DNA from: Gnetum montanum
Lineage: Eukaryota; Streptophyta; Gnetopsida; Gnetales; Gnetaceae
Length of the DNA stretch: 25,626 nucleotides
Direction of reading: 5' to 3'
NCBI GenBank assembly: GCA_015680685.1
Contig: MNCI01004036.1
Location: forward strand, 248,600-274,225
Under the pieces are notes generated by a model, which saw only the letters and a list, made by a program, of their open reading frames with translations, had not been told where the DNA came from and made no database searches. The translations under genes were made by a program, and so were the position numbers. This document shows positions 1-8,780 of the stretch, piece by piece; position 1 is the first letter of the stretch; each line of letters begins with the position of its first letter.

Positions 1-593
1 TAATATCTTTCTAAGGCCATGTCCAAGGGTTCATGTTGTGCTTGTTTCCATCCTTGGATTTGTTTCCTCAAGGCTGACACTCTTGCGTAGGTTTGATATT
101 TTTTGTTAAAGACTTCTACCATTGTTGACCAGCGTTGTATTGAATTTGGTTTTAATGATCTATACCATACTTTAGCTTGGTCAACGAGTGTCATAGGAAA
201 GAGCTTAAGTTTTTGCCAACTGTTATCAATGTTGTTCCATGCGTAGGCATCGTAGAAGGCTAGTAAATCTTGTTGCAGATCTAAGTCATAGCCTCCTGAA
301 AATTTAGGAAAGTTGTTTAAATCGAGCCTGGGTAGACAACTCTCTTTACGATGCCTATGTGAGATTCGAACAGCCTCTTGTATTTGCGTTAGGCTTGTAG
401 TGGCCAGTGGGGGTTCATCGTCATCGGGTAAGTTATGTATTCGTGTGTTGCGATGACGTTGTTTTTGTTCATTCTTATAAGAAACTCCCACTTCAGGTTG
501 TATACTCCAATCTTCCTCATCATATAGTTCGTTGGTTCTCCAATGAACTTCCTCACTAAGTGTGGCGTTATTATTATCTTGTAGGAGAGGCAT
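1..593 (-). CDS. gag: Retrotransposon Gag, N-terminal 197 residues (element E), cut by window edge
   Basis: This is the capsid-type structural protein of an LTR retrotransposon, which packages element RNA into cytoplasmic particles. The frame is open from ATG at 593-591 to base 1 with no stop, about 197 codons. The acidic N-terminal stretch (about residues 1-90) is followed by the retrotransposon Gag core (PF03732-like): LPRLDLNNFPKFSGG near residue 91, then KLKLFPMTLVDQAKVWYRSL and a W-rich helix with VEVFNKKYQTYARVSALRKQ. The spacing of W, FP, A..W and FxxKY residues fits Athila-like Gag. The ATG is the first after the primer-binding site, with a leader of 114 bases (594-707). The frame was not long enough to be closed inside the window, so its C-terminus, zinc knuckle and pol are unseen. 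Unlike every other retroelement reading frame here it has no stop or frameshift, which suggests a younger insertion. Identification is firm; lineage is an inference. Confidence 0.86.
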   Translation of the reverse strand, partial: MPLLQDNNNATLSEEVHWRTNELYDEEDWSIQPEVGVSYKNEQKQRHRNTRIHNLPDDDEPPLATTSLTQIQEAVRISHRHRKESCLPRLDLNNFPKFSGGYDLDLQQDLLAFYDAYAWNNIDNSWQKLKLFPMTLVDQAKVWYRSLKPNSIQRWSTMVEVFNKKYQTYARVSALRKQIQGWKQAQHEPLDMALERY

Positions 594-707
594 TGTTGTG
601 TGTGAATTTATGTGTAACTTTTTATAATTATTATTTTCTGAAAGATATATCGTTAAGTTCTTTACAACGACCTTGAATGATATAACTAATCTAGATAACT
701 AGCACCG

Positions 708-725
708 TCCCCGACGATGGTGCCA
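708..725 (-). other. Primer-binding site, tRNA-Asp-like (element E)
   Basis: On the minus strand this reads TGGCACCATCGTCGGGGA. It matches the complement of the plant tRNA-Asp 3' end (TGGCGCCGTTGCCGGGGA) at 14 of 18 positions and lies one base inside the LTR end. tRNA-Asp priming is known for Athila elements. It fixes this LTR as the 5' LTR and the element orientation as minus. The four mismatches may be decay or a different tRNA. Confidence 0.72.
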
Positions 726-1271
726 ATGATGAGTGGCAAGGTACCCCTACACTCAACCATACGAAACGAGCGTAGCACACGCGATTTGGTCGAACTCCGT
801 AGATGGACTAGTTGTGACACCTAGATAGTTATCCTTAGGCCGTAGTTCACTGTCTTCCCACCTAGACTAGTATTATATTTGTCACGTACGGTTTAGTCCA
901 AAGTGAGGTGTATGATGTGTTCCTAATTCTACTGCTACTCCTGAAGGCAGTGGAAAATAAAATTAACTAAGCTAAGCTAGGAAGAAAGGGGTAAGAGAAT
1001 CTAATCTAGCCTAAGTGCAACAAGCAACCGATTCCTTGATCAACTGTACACATCTTGGACTTTGTGCATGACTACCACTGGGATTACCAAGCACAGATCT
1101 TAGGTACGCCATTGGGCTACCAAGTAGTCACACTTAAATGCTCGTAATCAAGTCGTACTCTTTCCACGTTCTAGGAGTTTAAGGGTGAGAGAGAGAAAAC
1201 AGTAAATAAAATTAAATAAATAAACAAATAAATAACAAAGTGACTGCTGCAATGATGAAGTAATCTTGATC

Positions 1272-1277
1272 TTTATT
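1272..1277 (-). promoter_or_regulatory. Poly(A) signal AATAAA in LTR1
   Basis: AATAAA on the minus strand lies about 170 bases downstream of the TATA box, within a 17-base block (1261-1277) identical in LTR2 (16927-16943). Conservation between otherwise diverged LTRs supports a working signal that would mark the R/U5 side of the LTR. Confidence 0.6.
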
Positions 1278-1446
1278 GTCGGTCATGTGCATGTCCAAGT
1301 ACGTCACACTCGAATAAAGACACCGTACAATTACATTCACCACACTGTGGGCAAACATGGAAAAATAATCTAACTCTAGAGGGATTAAACTACCAGAGCT
1401 TTGCTACTTCTAACTCCCAATTGTTGTACAAGGGAGAGCCGTGCCT

Positions 1447-1454
1447 TATTTATA
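1447..1454 (-). promoter_or_regulatory. TATA box (TATAAATA) of LTR1
   Basis: The minus strand reads TCTATAAATAAGGC, a textbook plant TATA context, directly downstream of the U3 palindrome array. LTR2 has the same octamer at 17121-17128 at the same distance (18-19 bases) from its first GATAT half-site. Transcription would run leftward through R/U5 into the primer-binding site and gag. Confidence 0.75.
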
Positions 1455-1470
1455 GATATGGCAACGGACT

Positions 1471-1558
1471 GCGATATTGCGTACGCGATATCGTAGGAAA
1501 GACGTGATATCACGTACGTGATATTGTGGGGGATGCGATATCGTGTACGGGATATCGC
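1471..1558. promoter_or_regulatory. Array of three 24-bp GATATC palindromes in LTR1 U3
   Basis: Three near-palindromic 24-bp units occupy 1471-1494, 1504-1527 and 1535-1558. Each has two GATAT(C/T) half-sites whose starts are exactly 14 bases apart, around a central GTAC (GCGTACGC, ACGTACGT and a variant). The half-sites start at 1473, 1487, 1506, 1520, 1537 and 1551. Unit starts are 33 and 31 bases apart, about three helical turns. The array lies immediately upstream of the TATA box. It looks like a multimerised binding site for a dimeric factor, or a CG-rich hairpin-forming or methylation target. The function is inferred. Confidence 0.7.
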
Positions 1559-1583
1559 GGCCTATGCAAAACACGTCTCATCA

Positions 1584-1889
1584 AATAATTAAACCATAAT
1601 GTAGTTGATACCTTGCCTCGATATAAAGTGCATTGGCTAGGTTGTGGTTATGGTAGAAACTAGGTTAGAGATTTATTACCAATAACTACCCAAGGTGTAG
1701 GGGCTAGGCAAGTAGTATAATGAAGAAATTGAAAAATTTGTGCTAGGGCCCACATGACTAAGAGCAAACCTTCGGTAGCAATAAGATGGAAAGATATAAG
1801 AAACAAGAAAGATGGGAAAAATAACAATGACAACACCAATAAAGTAGATGTGAAAGATGGGGATGAAACGAGAAATGGTTGATTGTAGA
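1584..1889. other. Unassigned spacer between LTR1 and conserved block
   Basis: AT-rich sequence with no coding pattern on either strand. It is the immediate flank of the element E insertion and probably part of the 3' non-coding region or 3' LTR of element A, but I see no clear LTR end in it. The counterpart in element B (20809-21040) is not obviously similar. Confidence 0.3.
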
Positions 1890-2800
1890 TAATGTTTAAG
1901 GGAAAGAGCTTAACAATTATACCAAAAAGGAATGCTAGTGGGTCCTCCCCAAAGCAGGATCATGTCGTTTATGCCCTGACAAACCCACAAAACAAAGAGT
2001 TCATAGGCTCTAGGAATGTCATTTGGAAGCAAGAGTTAAAAACTTACCCACGAGAATTTACCAAGGAAAAGCAATGCATCAACCAAGATATGGACTAATC
2101 TTAAAATCGGTAATGAGGTGGAATATGGAAAGAAAGATGGAGACTAGAAATGGAATGGAATCCCAAGAGCAAGGTTGTGTAAAGTCCCTTGTGTATGTCA
2201 TGGTTAATGTGACTGAGTAGAACTCATTCCAAATCCAGACTCAAACCAACCACATTCAATGGCCTCACATCAATACACTTGGCCAATTCATCCTCTTGAA
2301 GCAGTAAGAATGCATCCATTGACCACCATCCCAAGGAGAGTGAGATGGAGAAGCAGGAAGTGAGAAAGGGCCTTAGTTAGAGGAAACCTTCAGGCATGGG
2401 TAACATGTCTTTCTAGTGCCATAACCAGTGCTTGTAGCCTAGATTGCTTTATTATGTCTAAGATGTGTGCTTTGAATTTCCATTTTTTTTTTTTGCATGA
2501 GAACGACACCATGCAAAGAATTATTTTTATTCACTCATCTTCCTAATATTTGATCAATGGCAGAATGGTAGAAAACCCAAGAAAAAAAATCCAAGCACCC
2601 AAGAGAATGTCCAACAAAATTCATCGAATCCCCTTGAAGTCACACCCTTTTCAACCATTGATTCCTTTCTTGGTTTGAAAAATACCAAGCCACCAATTCA
2701 CTAATAAGTTTAGTTAGAAAAAGGGATAGTACAGTTCCAAAACTAGGGGAGACCACAGAGTTGAATGGATGAATGGACTGTGTGGACTCATTGCCTATTT
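1890..2800 (-). repeat. Conserved 3' non-coding block of element A (X-A)
   Basis: About 0.9 kb without coding capacity but collinear with 21040-21940 in element B. Landmarks in both copies, in order: a segment containing tcctccccaaag (1945 region; 21083 region), the 24-base stretch beginning accttcaggcatgggtaaca (about 2387; 21559), and a gaatggat repeat followed by a ctcactg or ctcattg end (about 2763; 21897). It lies downstream of integrase in the minus sense in both elements, so it is element sequence between pol and the 3' LTR, or part of the LTR itself. The minus strand of tcctccccaaag reads CTTTGGGGAGGA, which resembles a polypurine tract. Its role is not settled. Confidence 0.6.
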
Positions 2801-2929
2801 TATCAAAATAACCATATCATAATATCAACATCATAATTCAAAGGTAAAAAACAAACATTAGCAATCAATATTATATAATTTAATCCACCATCATGAACAC
2901 TTATTGTATGATGAATGAAAGTAAAACAA

Positions 2930-3015
2930 CCAAACAAAGAAGTAGTAAAAATGGTAACGATGGTGTAAAAAAAATGTGTAAAACAAAAATAAAAAAATAA
3001 AAAAATAAAAAAATA
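2930..3015. repeat. A-rich low-complexity tract after integrase (element A)
   Basis: The tract ends in tandem a(n)t units (aaaaaataaaaaaataaaaaaa). It is T-rich on the coding strand and sits just past the integrase end. Element B has an A-rich tract in the same place (22060-22225). The overlapping short frames on the minus strand are low-complexity artefacts. Confidence 0.55.
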
Positions 3016-3109
3016 CAAAAAGAATTGAGGGCCTAGAATGGTTGACATAGGTGGCCATCTTGCCTGTGACTGAGTTGGAAGGAGGAGATCCAAAATAGTG
3101 AGCAAGGTT

Positions 3110-4300
3110 GTCCATTAACAGAGGTAGTATGAGTACTGGCTAATCTAAGCTCGTGGAAAGGTTTGATTTATTGGATGTTGACCAACAATTTCTTATCCGG
3201 GCTCTCAGGTTTGTATATCATCATGAACCCTGAATGAAAAGTTGCATGAATGACATAAGGTCCTTCCCATAGCTTTTGAAATTTGGTACGTTGTGGCACA
3301 TGTGTGGGATTCTAGTAGAGAACCTTATCTCTCAGTTGATATTTAACTTTCCTAATCCTTAGGTCATGACGTTGTTTATTAAATGCCTTGTGCAATTCGT
3401 TAGATGGCAGGGCGGCAATTAGTTCTCATCTAGCAGGTTAAAGGTCATCAACCATTATTTTTTGTGCTAGATTGAGGTCAAGGTTGAGGTCACATGCCGT
3501 GGATAGTGTACGAAGCTCAGTTTGAATGGGAAGCGTTGGTAATTTACTGTACACTAACTCATAGGGAGAGTAGCCTATAGGGAGTTTCCATGTGAAAAGG
3601 TATCCCCAAAGAGCATCATTCAGTTTAGTGCTCCAGTCTCACCTAAATTTGCTAATAGTTCTTGTAAATATCTTCATAATCTTCCTGTTTGTGACTTCAG
3701 CTTGACCATTCAGTTGGGGGTGGTATGGTGTTGTTAGTTTGTGCTAAACCCTTAAGAGTTGCATTAATTTTCGAAAGGTCGTTCCTGTGAAGTGTGTATC
3801 GCTATTTGAAATAAGTGGACGAGGCACACCAAACCTGTTTATGATTTTTTGTTGAACAAATCATGTAGCTGTGGATGATGTACAATCCTTAACAGCAGCT
3901 GCATTTGCCCATTTTGTAAGGTAATCAACAACAACAATAATATAAGCTTTTCCATTGAACATTGGTGTAATTGGCCCTATGAAATCAATTCCCCAAATGT
4001 TGAAGGATTCTAAAGGCTGGATCCATTGTTGCATACCCTCCATTCTAGCAGTCATCCCCCATCACGTTGACAACACTCATAAGATTAGATGAAATGATGG
4101 GTGTCCCAAAATAATGTAGGCCAATAATATCTTGCAAGCAAGATCTTAATGGTTGTTTGTCTCCCAACGTAATGACCCCCACAAGGACCCTCATGAGCAT
4201 CTTGGAGAACTCTTAGTTGATCTACGTCAGAAACACACCATCGAACCAAGCCATTGAAACATACTTTGTAAAGTTGCCCATTGATTTCCATAAAATACTT
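3110..4300 (-). pseudogene. Integrase remnant of element A
   Basis: Integrase inserts element cDNA into chromosomal DNA in the nucleus. In order along the minus strand: an HHCC-type zinc region (about 4085-4291, with HEGPCGGH and a degraded Cys pair), the catalytic core, and a C-terminal GPY/F module. Core landmarks are GIDFIGP (Asp at 3984-3986), DYLTKW, ISNSDTHF (Asp at 3798-3800) and YHPQLNGQAEVTNRK (Glu at 3696-3698). These give a D,D,E triad, though the last gap is 33 rather than 35 residues, so a small indel is likely. The C-terminus reads KLWEGPYVIHATF (GPY at 3255-3263). No chromodomain follows, which fits the non-chromoviral branch. Several in-frame stops and frameshifts make it non-functional. 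The sister copy in element B is at 22250-23470. Confidence 0.85.
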
Positions 4301-4835
4301 GGCTTGGTGAAGAAACTATTATTTCTTTTTGGCGTCAAACCCTTGTGGTGTTTGTTGTGTAAGGAGATAGGTGAGAATGCTACTATACCAGTTTGTCTTT
4401 GTGGGTAATTGATCATTCACTACACTTGCAAAGAGGAGTTCATCTAGGAAATAATTAGAAATTGGATATACATCCTCTTTGTTGTCCCATCACAACTAAG
4501 ATAAATTATCAACAACTATGTTCTCGGTGCCTTTACTATCGATCATCATAAAATCGAACTCTTGTAAGATTACAAGCCATCGTATGATGCGAGGGCTTAC
4601 CATTGGCTTATTCATTAGGAACCTTATTGCACTATGATCCATGTGTACAAATACCTTATAGCCCAAGACATAGTGCCTAAATGTTTTTAGTGCAAACACT
4701 ACAACCATTAATTCTTTCTCTATTGTAGTGTAGTTAAGTTGCGCACCAGTGATACTTCTACTTGCACAGTGGATGTAATAAGGACATTTTTGGTCATCTA
4801 ACTGTATAAGTATAGCTCCTAAGGTAGCTAAGGGG
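4301..4835 (-). pseudogene. RNase H and integrase tether of element A
   Basis: The open stretch 4496-4830 encodes the Ty3/gypsy RNase H that removes the RNA template: ATLGAILIQLDD, ASRSITGAQLNYTTIEKEL, VVFALKTFRHYVLGY, HMDHSAIRFLMNKP, then WLVILQEFDFMM. The catalytic Glu (EKEL) and Asp (MDHS) are visible. The first catalytic Asp segment (IDAS in element B) is missing because of the deletion joint at about 4825-4840. The part at 4301-4495 is a degraded tether to integrase with a poorly kept frame, and it is lost from element B. Not functional. Confidence 0.8.
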
Positions 4836-5495
4836 CTCTTTCTTAAACTTATCTGGGATTTCCAACTTCCCCTAGTTGATATTTTCAATGTCAAGACTTG
4901 GAAGTTGACGATGGACTCGCTCTAATGTGTCTATGCTATCGATGTAAGCACAAGTCAAACCCTTAGTTGGTTCCATGCATATAGTTGGACTGCTCTCTTG
5001 ATTAGCTATTAGCCACTGGGTGCCTTCCTGTCTTGTGGCTGCTACATACAAACATCTTTGTATACCAGTCACTTATGCACACTAATTGCATGCAAGCAAT
5101 GTTAAACATTGCACAAACGATCACTTCTACAAGCAATTAAACCCTGAGTCACTATATGCAATGCATGGAACTTTCTTCTTCTTGATATTTTCAAATGTAT
5201 TTTCCTTTAATATTTCTAAGGAAAGATCATGAATTCCTAGGCATGCGTCAATTGTGCTTAGCCATGTTCTTCCCATTATGATTGGGAAGTCCCCCTTACT
5301 TGTTTACTTGAATCACTAGAAAGTCAATTGGATACAACCACCCACAAACAATGGTGAAAATGTCCTCCACTAGTCCCAATGGGACAGTGATGGACTGGTC
5401 AACCAACTCTAAATGAATGTTACACTTTTTTAGCAGAGGTAGGTTCCAGGCTTTGTACATTTCTTGAGAAATCAGCGCACTCTCATGAGCACTAT
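4836..5495 (-). pseudogene. Protease and pre-RT linker of element A
   Basis: The retropepsin body reads LISQEMYKAWNLPLLKK, ELVDQSITVPLGLVEDI, DFLVIQV, then after a frameshift near 5300 continues as FPIIMGRTWLSTIDACLGIHD. Next comes a Cys-rich linker (CLYVAATRQEG, about 5030) and LEIPDKFKKEP near 4850. The same segments occur in the same order in element B (25245-25626 and 24801-25244). The active-site D-S-G seen in B (25602-25610) is absent here because the sequence switches to element C at about 5495. The linker runs directly into RNase H at about 4830, so the whole RT is deleted. Confidence 0.75.
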
Positions 5496-6310
5496 AATTT
5501 CTCATGAAGTTGTTTCAGAGCATCGCTAACTTGTTCTTGGTTTAAGTATTTAAGGTATATTCCTTGAAAATTCTTCCTAAATAATTCACCATTAATTAGA
5601 GTAAACTTAGAACATTTAGATACTAACAGCTTTCTTTTATATCTAGGTAAATCCGAAGGACAATGGTGAAAGGTTAAATAAAATTTAATATCACCATACC
5701 ATGGATCATGCAATCGGTTAGGAGCAAATGGGATATCTTTTTCCTCATCAATGGACAACATGTAAAGAGAAATTGATTCTTTATCTTTGGATGCATTACA
5801 ATTTTCGAAAGTTGAGGTTTTGGCTATTAGCTTATCAAGACCAGTTCCTCTAACTAACTTGGCTACCTTCCATTGAATATTAAATTCTTGTAACTTCATA
5901 ATCCATTTAGCATGTTTTTCACTAGGGTCTTGTAATTTAGCTAATGCAATGGTGGCTAGATCGAGAATAATGACAAAAAACTTTGCATTTAACAAATAGT
6001 AGCAAAATTTCTTTAAGGCTTTTATCATAGCATGTAATTGTTTCTCTATGGTGAGTATTTTAATTCTGCATCTTTCAAAGGTGCAGACATCAAAGTTATG
6101 GGTCTTTCACCTTGATCAACTACATCTTGTGTTAAGATAGCACTGACAGTAATATCCCTAGAAAAAGCACATAAAAGGAAATCATTCTCATCCCAAGGAG
6201 AAGCTAAAACAAGAGCATCTATAATGGTTTCTTTATTGGCAAGGAAAGCATTATTTTTTTCATCTGTCCAATGCATATTACTATATTTCTTGAGCATCTC
6301 ATTCAATAAT
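5495..6310 (-). pseudogene. RNase H and start of integrase, element C
   Basis: Two open pieces (6046-6306 and 5492-6028) carry the RT connection and Ty3-type RNase H: HWTDEKNNAF, VLASPWDENDFLLCAFSRD, LTQDVVDQGERPITLMSAPL, AELKYSP, then after a frameshift FCYYLLNAKFFVIILD and KWIMKLQEFNIQW. The second piece ends with the beginning of the integrase zinc domain, GELFRKNFQGIYLKYL and ALKQLHEKL. There the family should continue to a second His and the Cys pair, but the sequence changes to element A protease. Typical length and order are otherwise kept. C is clearly a different lineage from A and B: residue choices differ and the polyprotein layout is different. Confidence 0.8.
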
Positions 6311-7280
6311 CTAACTAATTCAACATAGGCAAGAATAAATCATCTAACAAAATTAGTTTTCCAAAAGAAGGCCCTTAAATTAGTTTTAGACAAAGGGTTT
6401 TGTACTTCTAAAATTATGTTGACTCACTCAGGATCAACCATAATTCCATATTTAGTTACTATATGACCAAGAAACTTACCACTTTGAACACCAAAAATAG
6501 ATTTCTTGGCATTCAAAGTGAGATCAAACCATCTACAACTTATGAAAATATCTCTAAGGTCTCTAAGGTATGTTCCTCGATCCTTGGTAAAAACAGTTAA
6601 ATCATTGAGGTAATAATAATGCATATCCTAATTAGTCCTTCAAAGGTCTTATCCATAGCTCTTTGAAAGGTAGAGCTAGCATTTATAAGACAAAAGGGCA
6701 TTTTATCAAATTGAAAAGTTCCCCATTTTATTGTAAAAGTAGTCTTATATTAGTCCTTATTACTTACTAGAATTTGATTATATCTTGAATATCTATCTAA
6801 AAAGGAGTACATCTAGGCACCATTCACAATTTGCAAAAGCTCCTCCATGAGAGAAATTGGATAATTATCCTTAATACAAGAAATATTAAGGTTATGAAAA
6901 TCAATACATAACCTTAATTCACTAGTTCATTTTCTAATGGGCACTAAATTTGATATCCAACTTGAATGTCTCACAGGATAAATAATTTTAGATTCTAAGA
7001 GTTTATCAATTTCTACTTTCATCAAGGCATCAATCTTGGGGTTTATAGGTCTAAGCTTTTTCCTAAATGGTTTGGTTTTAGGTCTAAGGGGTATAGTATG
7101 TGTCATCACTAAAAGATTAAAAGTTTTAAGATCCTCATAAGTCCAAGCTAGAACATCATTAAATTCATGTAATACTTTAATTAGGTTTTGTTTTTCATCT
7201 GCTTGTATGTGAGCTTCTATTTTAACGGGATAGAATTGTCCTTTCTTTTTGATTTGAATAGTTTTTGTTTTGGCTAACAT
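6311..7280 (-). pseudogene. Reverse transcriptase remnant, element C
   Basis: The N-terminal part (6927-7280) reads FNDVLAWTYEDLK, HTIPLRPKTKPFRKKLRPINP, LLESKIIYPVRHSSWISNLVPIRK, the classic fingers region of Ty3/gypsy RT. The palm is at 6424-6640, where the catalytic box reads YYLNDLTVF (6601-6612). The usual YLDD has its first Asp changed to Asn, a single G-to-A change on the coding strand. Downstream LNAKKSIFGVQSGKFLGHIV is the conserved primer-grip and thumb approach. The piece between (6640-6926) is in mixed frames with stops. RT would copy element RNA into DNA inside the particle. This copy is dead by active-site mutation and frameshifts. Confidence 0.82.
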
Positions 7281-7563
7281 TTACCAATTAGTATTTTTAG
7301 ATATTTTTACGATTTTGGTATGTAAATCATCAAATAATGTTTCCCTAGTTGATATTTCAAGAGATATTTTATTTACGAATATAACATCCTTTGATATAAC
7401 CTCTTCATTAACTTGAGAAACATTAAAACATTGATCACTAAATTCTCCTTTTGAAAATAAAAATTCACAAACATGATTATCATCATCAAATACTTAAAAA
7501 GAAAAAAAAAACATTATCGAGAATAGAATAAGACTTAACTTTTTCAATAATAATTTCTAAATC
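7281..7563 (-). pseudogene. Linker between extra RNase H and RT, element C
   Basis: Coding-like but interrupted by stops and an A-run at about 7496-7510. Readable pieces include NHVCEFLFSKGEFSDQCFNV and NEEVISKDVIFVNKISLEIS, continuing into the RT frame near 7280. I recognise no domain. It shows that the polyprotein ran continuously from the extra RNase H into RT. Confidence 0.5.
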
Positions 7564-8064
7564 CTAAGCATTGTGTTTAAAAGGGACATCTAAAGTAGTG
7601 GCCATTTGGGCTAGTGCATTAGGGAAGTAATTTTCCTTTCTTGGCACATGGTCAATGGATATGTGTTCAAACTCCTTAAAAAGTTCAAGGATATAAGCTT
7701 TATATGCTTTCATGGAAACATCTTTATCATCAAAGATTCCATTAATTTGATTTAATATTAGTTGAGAGTCACTACAAATCTTAAGTTTGGGTAAGTCATA
7801 TTATTGAGCTAGCTTGATCCCATGTATAAACGCTTCATATTCAACCATGTTATTAGTCATAGGTTGCATGAAATTAATGGATTCAAGTATAGGAGCTTCA
7901 CCAAGAGGCATGAGCATTATCTTGGCTCCACATCCTTTCTTGGAAAATGCATCATGTACTCTTAATATCCAAGTATTTAAATTGATAAACTTTGAGAAAT
8001 TAGCCCTTTGATCAATGTAACAATTATTATCATCAAAATTTGGCTTATTTTCTAATGTCTTCAT
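7564..8064 (-). pseudogene. Extra (archaeal/RNase HI-type) RNase H domain, element C
   Basis: The minus frame reads RVHDAFSKKGCGAKIML, then ESINFMQPMTNNMVEYEAFIHGIKLA. After one in-frame stop (7801-7803) it continues KICSDSQLILNQING and ISIDHVPRKENYFPNALAQMA to a stop at 7564-7566. The pattern (D-G-A start, E in NN.xEYEA at 7840-7842, D in SDSQL at 7768-7770, HVPR.xNxxxxALA end) is that of RNase HI-like domains acquired by Tat-lineage plant elements. The first Asp-Gly is changed (HDA). It lies before RT, between protease and RT. In Tat elements I know of, the extra domain usually sits after the native RNase H and before integrase. The native RNase H is also present at 5495-6310, so the element had two. 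Confidence 0.8.
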
Positions 8065-8780
8065 AGTTAGAATCTCATTTATGTCTTTGTCCTTTCCTAA
8101 TGGTAGTGGGTCACCAAAAAGAAATGTTCTTCCATCATGTTGATGATACGGTAGAGTATCTTCATAATTTTTTTCACATTCTCTAAAAGATTGGTAACAT
8201 TTGGTAGAGTATGTATATGCAAAAGGGTTTTTTTTCTAAAGTTTCACTCACATAATCATTCAAAATTTATTCACCAAGTCCAAGCTCGATAATTCCAACA
8301 AAAAGATTGGTATTTTGATTTTCCAAAGATTGATTTTGGGCATCAAAAGTTGTTACCACTTTTTTATAAAATGGTTCTCTTGGTATAACGATGTATTCAT
8401 ATTTTCCTTTAATAGGAATTAATAATTCAGAAAAATCTGATCTAAAGAAGCCCCCAAATTGGGCTCCAAAGGCCATAGATAAAAGCACATCATAAGTAGG
8501 TGACATATCAACTACTAACATATCTATATAACATGTAAATGTAGGGCATTGTTTAAGTTGTACTTTTACTCCCTTTAATCATCATACCATCAATATGTTA
8601 GATCCATCACACTTCTTGCTTATGGTAGCATTTGTGCTCCTAACATTTTACACACCTCTAGTGGCATGATGCTAACAGTTGCACTAGAATCCATTAAGCA
8701 ATCATGAACATTCTTTCCTAAAATGGTCAAGTTGTTAAGAAAGGATGTTGGTCTCTCTTATTTAACATGGGATTACTTAA
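8065..8780 (-). pseudogene. Aspartic protease remnant, element C
   Basis: Upstream part: LNNLTILGKNVHDCLMDSSATVSIMPLEVCKMLGAQ, split here by the eye at residue level. The retropepsin active site reads DSSA (8680-8691) where D-S/T-G-A is expected, so the essential Gly is Ser. After two stops the open piece 8267-8521 gives MLVVDMSPTYDVLLSMAFGA and FSELLIPIKGKYEYIVIPRE, the protease C-terminal half in the style of OTA elements. The protease would cleave the polyprotein in the particle. 8065-8266 is linker with no domain seen. The copy is non-functional. Confidence 0.72.

Larger units (their letters stand above)
727..1583 (-). repeat. 5' LTR of element E (LTR1, about 857 bp)
   Basis: The LTR ends form a short inverted repeat: plus-strand TGATGAG at 727 and CTCATCA ending at 1583. 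The primer-binding site sits one base outside the left end, as expected for a minus-strand 5' LTR. Inside, reading the minus strand, come a palindrome-rich U3 (1471-1558), a TATA box (1447-1454), a poly(A) signal (1272-1277) and a long U5. The LTR is homologous along much of its length to LTR2 at 16373-17254. For example, acacatcttggact occurs at 1048 and 16685, and taatcttgatctttatt at 1261 and 16927. The flank at 1584 shows no polypurine tract, consistent with this being the outer end of the 5' LTR. The other LTR and target-site duplication lie outside the window. Confidence 0.85.

Noticed and set aside
1892-2220. Overlapping plus-strand frames of 65-68 codons
   Set aside because: They lie in the conserved non-coding block, overlap each other, have no domain, and are not kept in the homologous block at 21040-21940.
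1890-2800. Interpretation of the conserved block as a complete LTR of element A
   Set aside because: No convincing TG...CA ends, primer-binding site or TATA placement; similarity extends across the candidate polypurine tract on both sides.
2803-3115. Hydrophobic minus frames resembling membrane proteins
   Set aside because: The Phe/Tyr-rich runs are the complement of the A-rich tract; low complexity, two frames at once.
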